A model generated the notes under the pieces. It saw nothing but the letters and a program-made list of their open reading frames with translations. It had not been told where the DNA came from and ran no database searches. This document shows positions 11,301-23,300 of a stretch of 29,529 nucleotides of DNA, piece by piece. Made by a program: the position numbers and the translations under genes. Every line of letters begins with the position of its first letter. The stretch's first letter is position 1. This DNA is from Plakobranchus ocellatus (lineage: Eukaryota; Mollusca; Gastropoda; Plakobranchidae): assembly GCA_019648995.1 (NCBI GenBank), contig BLXT01006878.1, positions 1,848,126 through 1,877,654 of the forward strand. Reading direction: 5' to 3'.

Positions 11301-14300
11301 GCTGGTTTGAGCCCGCCACTCCGCCCTGGCCATACGGATGGCCTAAAGTTTGAAATCACCTTTTTGTGGACTGGCTCCACACACAAACCAAACCAAACCA
11401 GTCTTTATTCAAATTATATGATGTTTCTTTTTTCTTCATTTTTTTAAGCTCTCTCGTGAAGTACAATCTCATTCAGGAAAGGCTTCAGGTTGTTTTCTCG
11501 GATTCCAAGTTTAAATCATATAGTGTGATCAGCCCATGTCCACAGCAGAATTTATGTGCAGTTGGGAGCATCAGTGGAAGTATTCGAATTATCAGCATTA
11601 CAGGTGCTTGATTTTTTTTTCCTTTCTTTTAGTCCTTGATTTTAAAGAGCTTTACATTTTGTGGAAAACAATTTTAATTTTTGGGGAGGGAGGGATTTGC
11701 AGGTGTGTAAAACCTACATATTATTCTCATATTGTCAAAATAACTAACTAATCTTTTTCGCAATTTTCTTCACATGCATTTGTTGGATTTTTTTTATTTT
11801 ATCAAAGTATAAAAGTCATAATCAATTGTGAGATGCTGCAAAATGATTTTTTTCTTTTTGATATGCGCATATTCTATCATTAATAAATGTTCAGTCATAT
11901 TGTAACTACCTTCCCCCCTCCCCCAAAAAAAGCTCCTGAAAGTTTAATACCAATAAGAGACAGTGGTTTCACATTGCACAGAAATATAATTATTTGTGCT
12001 TAAACAATAATTAATTTAATTTGTATAAAATCAATGTCACCTAATGTCTGCTGACCTTTTCAAAGTCAAAATACAATTATTATGCTTTTTTAGCTATTAA
12101 ACAGATATGTTGAAATATCAGCTCGCTGAAATTCATTAAAATTTGAAATCTTCTTTCAATTCATTTTTTATCTTTGCAACTTCATAATACATTGCTTTAA
12201 GCTGTTATGCTTTTGCTCCCCTAGATCAGTGTAGTATTCAGTCGGTGGATGCTACTCTTTTTGATGGAAAAATTCTATGTCTTGTATGGATATCATCTAT
12301 TCATCTGTTGTGCTCAGGCCCCAGTGGAGAATGTGTAAGTATTTTGTTAATTGTTAAGAGAAAACTTCTAAATTTTGTATGCACAAACAAACTAAATATT
12401 GAAACATAAAAGCTAATTTTCATGTAGACAAAAAAACCCCCCAAAAAACAGGTATCCGCTAGACTGAACCAACATTGCTCAATTAAATATTACCAAAAAA
12501 TGACAAAATCTATACAGATTGATGAAGAGCTGGTTTCAGTAATTTTTTTTTAATTAAAACAAGGCCCTAATTACTGAAGTACTGGATAAGATGGAAAGTA
12601 CTGAAATCTTGCCTGTGATTGAAAATTATTTTAGCTTTCACATTTATCAAATGAAACAACCTGTGCCCTATAACTTGATGATTATTTCAAATAATAAGTC
12701 CATTTTAGCTGCTTTTCTCTTTCCATATACTCTTGGGCATTACATTTTCTCACTGATCTTGGTAAACATTAGCATTAGCAACATGGATAGTTTCCACTAA
12801 ATTTCAGATAATCAAAATTTCCAGATAATCTGAATTTTTTACTTTAAACAGATTTTTACAAAATGAGTGCCTTGGGTAATCTGAATCTGATTTCAGTTGA
12901 TCTGAAATTCTTTAGAGCCAAAAGTTGTCAGTTCTTTGAAATTTTAGGATAAAATTGTGTCACATTTTTTTTACATGCAGTTAAGTATTTTCCTCTAAAT
13001 GTTTGGTAGTTTTCGCAACCAAACCAGTTTTGGGACTGAGAGCAACCACACCATTAAAAAGATGACTGAGGCTGACATGACACTACAGTATGCTCCTGCC
13101 TTAGTTAAGAAATATGATTGATTGTTGGGAGCAGGGCCAAAATTTGAAGTGTAGCCAAGTTATGCTGGTCAGACCCAACTGCAGAGAGAGCTGATGATGA
13201 GACAGTCCATGAACCTTCATCAAAAGATTTGACTGAAAAATAGACAGCCTTCTATGGCCTTGCACAGCCAATTAAAAGTTCACAAAGGGCCTCTGGTTTT
13301 TTTTTGACATATGAAACAGAGGTCTGAGACTTTGATACAGAGACAATGACAAAATAGTAAGCGATTGACTTTGAAACATGAAAAGAAAAGAAACCATTAA
13401 AAGAAAGAACAAACAAATACAAAACATTCTTATGAGCATGTCTTTCCATGCCCATAGAAAAACTGAGAGAAATGTTAACAAAATGTAAGTGAAGGATCCA
13501 ATTGACTTTTCAATTATTCTAACTTTTTTAAATCTGTGAATTTGTGTGTTCAATCCTTACAAATTTAGATTGAGTGGTGCTGATTGTGTTGAATTTTACT
13601 AGGGCAAGCATTATTTCCACTGAAAGGCATCCAGTCTTGTTTTTGTAGAAAAATGCCCTCAATACTGAAATGCTTTATAAATTAATGAAATGAAAGTCCA
13701 AAGCTATGAAACTTCAAAGCTTAATTTTTTCAAGTTGGCAATTCTTTTGTTATGTCATAACTTCAAAGGGCTTATGACAGAATAAAAAGCCCCAAAAAAG
13801 TTATTGTGATTAATCTTATGCCATTTTCTAAATGAATATGCAAATCACAAACATGTTATTGAAAACAAATATTGTAAAACAGAAAATATGACATACAGAT
13901 ATTAAGTTAATGATTGCTGTGCCTGACCATTAATTTATGTTTTTTTGCAAAGACCTAAAAACACTAGGAAAGAACAGTCATCTTCACTAAAACTGCTTTC
14001 CCTTTTTTTTTCTTAGTTCATACGCACTTGTTTGTTTGTATTTCAGCTACTTTTGAGAATATCTGAAAAGTCTATCACAGGAGGCACAGAAAGTTTTTCT
14101 GTGACGGTTTTGCAAAGATTGCACTTACCAGCCAGCAAACACCGCTGGATCTCTGCAGCCTGTTCTGTGGGCTTACTGAACAACAGTACTGTCAACCCTC
14201 TTCTTGTATGTGGAGACAAAAATGGTTCCCTGTTTCTTTATCCTTTTTCAAATTCCCATAATGGTGCATCTACTTCAACTTGTATTGAGGTAAGTCATAA

Positions 14301-17300
14301 TTTTTTTTTCATTACTTGCAAAAGAGAAAAAAAAATTTTTTTTCTTATTATTGTCATGATTATTGTTTTTTTTTTTTTTTTTGTTGCTTATGATAAAGTT
14401 GTAGTTTGCTTTCTAACATATATTGAGTTCTTTCTGCATCTCCATTTCAACTTGTCAGCCACTTCAAAGCTTTTACCGCGTCCATGGGAAAACAGGTGTA
14501 ACTTCTGTGTGTGAGAGGCAAGGAATAATATATACCACTGGAAGGGATGGATTCTTCAGAGAATGGAGAGTACAAGATGGTCTCCTGATTCAATTACTTG
14601 GCCACAAGGTAAATTAAATCTGATCGATCATTGACTGCATAGCACAAGAATAAATTAATTCTAATCAGATTTTAAAGAAAAGAGGAATGAATTAATTTTT
14701 GTTTTATCATCTTTCCTGAATAAATTTAGAAAACTAAATTTCGCTTTTTTTTTTTCATAAAAAAATAAACTGTTTGAACATATTTTGGCAATGCTATGGT
14801 ATACCATGTTAATTGAAAAAAAAAAAAAAAAAGAATTATTGGAGCCTGATATTGAAGGTAATTATCCATTTAAAAAAACGTGTTAGAAAGATATATATAT
14901 ATATATACACACTCACACACACACACATATTTTATGAATAGAAGCTAAACAGAATTATCCCTTCTATAATAAGGCTGAAGTTAAAAGATTTAGATTCAGT
15001 AAATTTGCATCCATGTTCATTTGAAATGATAACTGCAGAAAAAGTAAATATTTTTTTAAAAATTGATTGTTTGATCAAACTATACATTCAATCACTTTAC
15101 TGTTGATTTGGGATCTGTGTAGGTCCTGAAAGGCCTTGACTGGATTGATCAGATCGACTGGGATCAGGATGATATGCGAGTATATGGTTTTTTTTCAGTA
15201 AGTACTTTAAGTGAGTTGTTTTTAAAGGTAATTTAATAATTTTATGTATCCTGCTGATTTCCCCCCCCCCCCCCNNNNNNNNTTAGTAAGGTGTAATATG
15301 TGAAATATAGGCCATCAGGGTGGGTAGGATGTAGAGTTCATAATTATGAATGTGTATCATGTAATAGGTTTCTTTTCAGCCGAAACATTTGAATGAAAAT
15401 AAGAATGGTGATTGTGAAGGGGTTGTGAAACTTTTGCTATTGGTGAATAGAAAGCAATATTTCTTACAGAAATATTACATCAGGTATTTAGAAAGCAATA
15501 TTTCTTACAGAAATATTACATCAGGTATTTTCCTTTGACACTAACCTGTGCTATGCAGATGATACAAGACTGAATGTAGACTTCAGTTTTGTAAGTTTTT
15601 TTCGAAACATTCATTTTCCATTAAAATTTTAAAGCTAATTGGGATTTGTGCTAAAATCTGTTTAATAATATAAAAGTCTATCAAAGATGCAATTTTTGAG
15701 CCTTTATTTTTTATAATAGAAGTAATTCTGATGTTTATACCTTGTAAAAATGTGCACATGTTATTGTGTTTCTGATTGCATTGCTTTTAGTAATTTGATG
15801 TGAAAAATACGATTATCAATACAATTTTTTGTTTTGGTTTACAGTCTCATTTTGTTGTGTATAGCGTCTCCTACAACCAACAATTATTGTCAATCCATTG
15901 TGGGGGTGGGCATCGATCCTGGGATTTCTGGAGCCAGGATCATGCATCAAGATTTGTTTACCTGAAAACTGGAGAAGTTTGTGTTGTTGAGTGTCAGTCT
16001 CAGAGCAAGCAGTCCTTGCTGCACGTGAGTATTGACAGTGTTGTATTACTTTCATAGTTCATTTCAACCTTAGCCTGAAAGGCTGGTGAACCAATGCATC
16101 TTTCAAAGGATCATGAGGATGGTATGATGGAAAGAAGTTAAGTTATGTTGGAGACAAGCTTCTTTATGGGAAAAGGATAATTGCTTGATTTCTTATCTAA
16201 GAAGCAACTGAAACTCCTTTGTTATTAATGAAAATGTCTTTTTTCTCAAGTCAAGCGCCTTGTTCAAAATATAGTTATCTGTAGAGAGATATAAGCTAAT
16301 TGGATTAGTGTATACATATTGTTTGGTGCAATACTGGTATCTTATAGTGTAAATATTTTTTAAACCTCTATTAATCTTTTGGCTAAAAGAAAATAGATCA
16401 GAAAAAAAAATTAAGATTTCAATCAAAATTGACTTAAGTAACCATCTTTCATGGTTTTTATCTCATTATCATTGATTTCAGTTCTCTTTTTTTACTTGAT
16501 AGTGATGTTTACATATTGTTTCTCAAGTTATTTATGCGGCTTTGAAATTTTGTTTTTTTCAATCAACAGCCTCTACTTCATGGTCGAGAAGTTTGTGATC
16601 TTAAGTTTGTACCATGGCTGAAAGGTAAACCAAAGCTTTTGAAATTTCTGTTAGTAGTTTTGGCAGAGCAAAATAAAAACAAAGCAAACGTCACCAATTT
16701 ATATTAAATGGACAGTAGACTTATTTTATTGGACTATTAAATTATTTTCTCTCTCTCTCTCTCATTCACTCACCCTCCCTCAGTGAATTAATACATATTT
16801 CAATGGTCTTGCAGACATGCCTACCGTTCCGGAAATTCCGGATTCGTCCCGGAATTCTACCAGAAAATGACCTGCGTTCCGGAAATCCGCATTTTTATCA
16901 CAAAATCCGGAATTTCGCCGATTTGAGATTGGACATATTCTCAGAAAAAAAACTATTCAAGATTTAGTGGCGCTTCTCTGCATATATATAACGCGAGAAT
17001 ATTAAAGGACTTAAAGAGAAAAAAATAACGGTGTTACCACTGGGACAAACTTTTGAAACTTATTAAATGCACGGTACTCTTTGCTAGACCTTTTTTCATA
17101 ACACCAAGCATGCATCTAGCAGACTGAAGAGGGGTTGGGGTGGTTTGGGGCAAACATATGGGTGCAGTGTTTCTATGGACGAACATCATTGTTAGGCCTT
17201 CCATCACTGACTGTTGCCCCGTCGACGGTCGGTCATTCACACTGTGACGTCACTCACCTGGACTAGGGTTTTTTTTCAACAGACATATCTTTGCGAGGAG

Positions 17301-20300
17301 AGCAAATACAAAAATTCTGATGGCAAATGTGAAATCAGCGACCTTGATTTAAGGAAACCATCGCGGCAGAATTTCAATTTTAATGAAAATAAAGAATTTT
17401 GGGATAATTTTTCCCATTTTAAATTTGTCAACTGTACTATTGAAAGTCAACTTTATTATCGAGACTTCTAGACTACCTAAACGCGTCTTATACCTTGAGA
17501 AGTTGTAAACCCAGCATTGAACTTAGGCTGGGTGCGAGACTGTCTGATCGATGCTAGGCTCTTGCCATTGCCAGTCCCACGATAACACTATTACAGAACT
17601 AATATAATACAATCAGGCCTGCGTAACTTGGATAAATCTACATCTCTTCAAAATGACCGAAAAGAAATTGCTCTACACAGAAGCTCCAATCCGCAAAAGA
17701 CGACAGCATTGTATCCGAAAAGAATGCATCGAGGCATTCCGCATTTTAGGGATTGAAAAGGGAAATGTTCAATGGAATTTTCTGTTTGAGAAACGTCAAC
17801 AAAATTGAACTCCAATGGTAACATTGAAATAAGTGACTCCAAGTTAAGCAAGACCGAGACTAAATGTTTAGCAGTTGGCTTAGTGTTTGTGCCGATTTAG
17901 ACAGGAACTGATGCCCTCTACACTCTCCCCCATCCTAAAGGTACACCACTATGATTGTTTGGAGCTTAGTTGAATTGAGTGGTTTGGTTTTTTTTTGTTT
18001 AATCAGCATCAGTTCCCGTCATATTCAGGTTTGTTCCGCATTTTTATATAATGTTCCGCATTTTTGCCCTTGATGTTCCTCAAAAAATTTTTCAAGGGTA
18101 GGCATGTCTGGTCTTGTCTTAGAGAATTATCCATTGATTTTCCTGTTTGATCTATGAATTGTGTCATGGTTGGTGGTTAATGGCTGCAGTTTGTTCTTAA
18201 AATATATGTGCAGTTCCATTGCCTTATTTGTGAACAGCCATTCTGCTGCTTATCTGCTATGTGCTGTTCTTTATTTTTGGATCTTCAAAAGTAGAAAAGA
18301 TAGACCCTCTGGAAAAATAAAATCCTAATTTTTTGTGAGCAAGGAAATTCATTTGTACAAAGTAAAAATATAATCAGAAAAAAAAGTGACACACGTTAAA
18401 GAAGATGTGTGGTAATTCTTTTTTTTTTGCAGATGGGTTTTCTCCTATTGTTTGCAGTGCAAGTGAAGACACATCCATCAGTATTGGCATATTCCTAAGT
18501 ATCCTTTTTTTTCAATAGAAGGTATACAAGAAAGTTTTAAAGTCACAATTGCTATGTATTTTATCATTCTCTTTTCAAAAGTAATACAGTTGAATTTGGT
18601 TATTTTAAAGTCATTGGGATAAAAAAAAAAACGTAAATGATGTAAAGTTTTAAATATCCAAGTACACTAGTTAAGAGAAAAAAACCTGTATGCTCCAACA
18701 TTATTTTTTTTTTCCCAAGGGGAGCAATTTTGCTCTAGGTTCCATCAGACACAACCATCATCAGAGGAAATAAGCTTTAGTGATGGATGTTACAGTGTTT
18801 TCTTCTTCACAATCTTTTCTCGTTGGAATAAATCCTCTTTTTGTAGAGCTAATGTCTTATCATCTTCCACTTCTCCTAATGTTTAGTTGACATAATTATG
18901 TAGACTAGATATGCTCTTCATGCGTACTGTTAAGTGTTACACCCACAGTACATCACCACTATCCTCTCCTCTTATAGCTAGATATAGAGCATGATTTACT
19001 GCTCATTGTTTCAAATTCTTCTCTATGCAAGATCACAGACTAGAAGTTTACTGTTCTATGCAAGATCACAGACTAGTAGAATACATCAAATAAGATGTGA
19101 ATGTAATGTGTACGAAAGTTGTGATATTTCATGCCTCAATAAGGTAATTCAACGGAAATATTATCTCTTGATTTGAAAAGTTTTGAGAACATGGACATTT
19201 TTTATATGTTTTCATTATGTTTATGAAGATTTCCATGACAAAATGTACTTAAAATGTCGTAAAAATTTTGAGTTTATTCAGATAACTATTTTATTTCAAT
19301 AATATATATCTTTTGGACAAATTATTTGCATAGTTTTAATTGTAAACAGTGGACTACAAGTGAATGCAGAATGGAAATACACAGATCTATTAAAAGGAAA
19401 AAGGCATTTCACACCTTTTTTCAGCTTTTTCATATTTTTTATTTATAATATTTCACCATCCCAAAGTCAAATTCAGGCTCCTAAGAATTCTCTAAAAGAG
19501 CAGGAAATTTGGATCAAATAATTTGAAAATAAATATACTAATGTAACAAGCTTTTGCCTTGTTAAACTTGTATAGGCCTAAACAATTTTCAAATTCTTTA
19601 ACCTGCTACAGACCAAGGTGGCTTAAGCCATTGGAAACCTCTTGCAGTTTTGAAAGGACATTTATCCAGTGTGCGGACACTCTCTGTTTGCAGCTGTAAG
19701 GCAATGATGGCAAAATCCTCAAAAGTTCCTGGAACCTCTAGTCTTCTTTTCTCAGGTGGTGGAAGAGCGGAGTTAAGAGTTTGGAGGCTTCATTTATTGA
19801 ACTGTAGTGAAGCGGAAGCTGTAGATTCTAAAACCAATGAAATCGGCTCTCATGATAATAAAAACAGTGAAAATAAGCTGTTTTGTGAAGGGGATAATGA
19901 CTTGATCTCAAATAATTCAGGACATCACAGCAAAGAGTTGGATAAATCTACATTTATTTGTCAGCATGAGCACTTGTGTACTCATTTTTTGGGAGAGTAC
20001 CGTCACAAGCAGAGAAACAGGTCTTGGAAAGTGAAGAACTTAAGACTTGATCCAGAAACACGGGTAATGGCAGTATGTGCATCTTGTGTGCCTGACTTGG
20101 TGGAAGTAAATGAGGAATATCTTGCAGCCATTGCAAATAAGTCTCTTGGAATCGATCAGTTCTCTCATCTTTACATTTTGTCAGTTGCTGGCTCTGATGG
20201 ACATCTAAGGTAACCAAGTTGTTCAAACTTATTCTAAATCTTTTCAAATTCCCTCCATCTGAGTGACCATGTTTTTTGTTCGATTGACTTTTCAACATGT

Positions 20301-23300
20301 ATTTTTTATATATTTGGAGAAAGATATATATAGAGAGAGTCTCATTCAAACAATTGAAATATTTTCTGAAGCAAAAGAAAATTGAAAGAAAGTTAAAAAT
20401 CAATTTATATGGTGCATTTTGTCAACCACCTTTAATAAAAAATAAATTCAGCAAGAATATTTGGGTTTGAAGTATCAATAATCATGAAAACTGTACAAAT
20501 TATTTCCATTTCTACTTTGGAAGCACAAATCTTGATTTTGGGTCAATTTTATCCATTCATATGTTCTGCGCAGAGAGTAACATTTATTTATAATTGTTAA
20601 GTAGAAAACAAATTAAAGGCAAACATCTTTATTTTTTTCAAACAGGATTCTGTCTTTTGATGAGAAAGCTGGAAAGTTCCAGACTATTGTAACAAGTTTT
20701 CACCACAAGTGTTGTGTTTTGAAAGCACTGCATTATATTCATCATACAGTGCAGAATAAAAAACTCTCTTTTACATTTTCTGCATCAACACGTGGAGACA
20801 TTGTAGTTTGGAATCTATCTGACATTGCTTTGAAACATTTAAGTGAATACACAAAACAGTTTTTGCTTAAGGCAAATGAAGATAGCGCTCTTCATGAAGA
20901 TGAGGAGAGTGAAGATGACTATATTGGCTTTACTAGCAAAGAGAAACAGCACACAGTAGAGAATAAAGATGATCTGCAGCCTCTTTTGTGTTTGAAAGCT
21001 CACCAATCAGGGATCAACAGCTTGCATGTTTTGCAAGTATCAGGTAGGCTTTTTTCTAAGGTATTACATTCTGAACACACCGAATGAGGCTATGTATTTC
21101 TGTTTCGTTAAACGTCAAATGAGAAGTGCCAACACATAACAAGTTGGTTGTTGGCGATGTCCTAACTGTATTCAAAAGTTTTTTAAAGTGACTGAAGATA
21201 TGGAAATAGATCTTATGCACATTAGAAATGGCTAAGCTTTTTACCCCTTGCACTCAAATCTTTTTAAATATGCTTTATACAGCTCTTGAGCAATAGCCAA
21301 AAGTATTTGGCGCGCATGATTGTTGCCAACAAACTTCTTATTTTTTTTTTTTTCCAATTAGTTAAGTAACTTCCAGGTACGTACCAATAGTGATAAAAAA
21401 GACAAAAAATCTATGAAAGAGAATCAGATTAAAAAAAAAAATTGGCTGAAATGTACCATTTTTTAAATGTAATTTTTGCTTTTTAAAAGTTTTCATCATG
21501 ATCTGTTTGGGCAGCTAAGACTATTTACAAACCAGCCTTATTCAGCTCCCTATCAATATTTTTGCAGAATGCAAAGCCCTTGTTGCTTCAGGAGGAGATG
21601 ACAATGCAATTACACTTCACATGTTGCATTTTTTTGATTCGCAAGTTAAGGTACTTGCCAAAGGTATTAAAGAGGATGCTCATGCAGCTCAGATCACTGG
21701 TATAGTAATTCTTCTAAAGTTCATTTGTTACTTTAAAAATGTTTTCAATATATGTATAAAAGCACAAAAAATTCAAATATTTTACTTTTCAAATTGATTT
21801 GTCTGCTCTTTGTATGAAAAGTACTTTGAACTTGGCGTGTAAAGTGAAATACATACTGAAAAAAAAAAAAATGGACTACATTTCCTATAGTATTCTAGGT
21901 ATTAAACTGAAGTTACCATTGGATATTGCGATAACTTTTAGCTGTTATGTTCAATTCCTTTGACTTTAAAATATACTTGACCTAACTTTAAGAATTCATT
22001 TTAGAACGTAATCTTCCATCTTTAACATTTTGGTCATTTTTATGCTTTTCCTCTGATTTGTATGGAGCGAACGAGTCCTATATATGTTATTGACTTATTT
22101 TTTAATTTGCAGGAATATGGCTAGTTTCTTCTTCACTGTTGGTATCTACATCAATCGATCAGCGAATCAGTGTCTGGAAGCTGAGTTTTATACAGGAGAG
22201 CATTGAGGTATAACTGGACAAAATTATTGCATTCAAAGAAAATACTGTCAAAGTGTCCAAAAAATATTCTGAATCTTGTTTCTCCTGAAGAGAACAAAGC
22301 ATCCTATTCAAATTTTCATTTTTATTCCTCTGTTTGAGTAAATTGTTGCAGGCTTTTGAAATATACTCTTATCTGAAAAATGTGAATCTTCAAACATCAA
22401 CATCTATTACCAATTTTTAAATTCTGTCTCTATAAAAAAAAACCTCAAGTTTTACCTTGTCACAGACATTCAAAGAATTCTGTAATGGCCAGAAGCAGTG
22501 AATTTGAGGCAAAATAATACTTTCAAATCATGCACTTCAAGCGAACATGTGACTGGTTTATTACGAATGTTTGTCAGTTTTTTAACATTAAAAAAGCCAT
22601 TGCACACAACCCTTAACACTAAGGGCTGTGGGATTTCACATTCATGCACTTTGGTATGTACATGACAAGTGCAAAAAAATATGGGTTTTAAATAATTTTT
22701 TCTCTGTTTTTTTATTTATTTTTGTGCAAAATTTTAAAACAGATTCTTACTCCTAATCTACATCTAGATTTGGTTCTAGAATTATGGCTTTTTCTACAAC
22801 TTTATTTTTGTTTTACTCAAAATCAGGATTTATAAAATCAAAACCACTAATACAGAAGACTGATTCATCTACAGAAAACTTCTAGCATATAGCCTAGGAC
22901 TTTGAACAGATAGGGCCCTTTTGAGGAGCCTTGATTACATTATGCCTGTTGCTTTTGACTAGTGGTGTTTCTATAATGGCTCGAGAAAGCTTACTCAATA
23001 AATTTTCAGATAAAGATTTATGTCTGAGTTCATATCTAAGATATCCGAATAGAGAGCTTGTCAAACGTCAGTGAAGCTCTCAACCTTAAATCTTTAAATG
23101 AGATATAACAATAAAGCCAAAGAATAACTTCAATTTAATTTCATTCTTGCATATATATATAGAAAAATATGTCATGACTTTGAATAAACAAGTATTTAAA
23201 AGTATTAATATAATAATGCCTCCTCCTATCAGTTTAGTTTGTAAACTAAACATGCTTATACATGCTTGCAAAGGTTGAAAAGATTCTTTTTTTTTTTTGT

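Noticed and set aside
10963-11310. 115-residue plus-strand frame
   Set aside because: It runs through A-rich DNA and a SINE, not a gene.
14032-14514. 160-residue open frame
   Set aside because: It is WDR6 exon 13 read through intron 13; the tail FFFFF is intronic poly-T.
19954-20403. 149-residue minus-strand frame over exon 19
   Set aside because: Shadow frame of a well-supported WDR6 exon.
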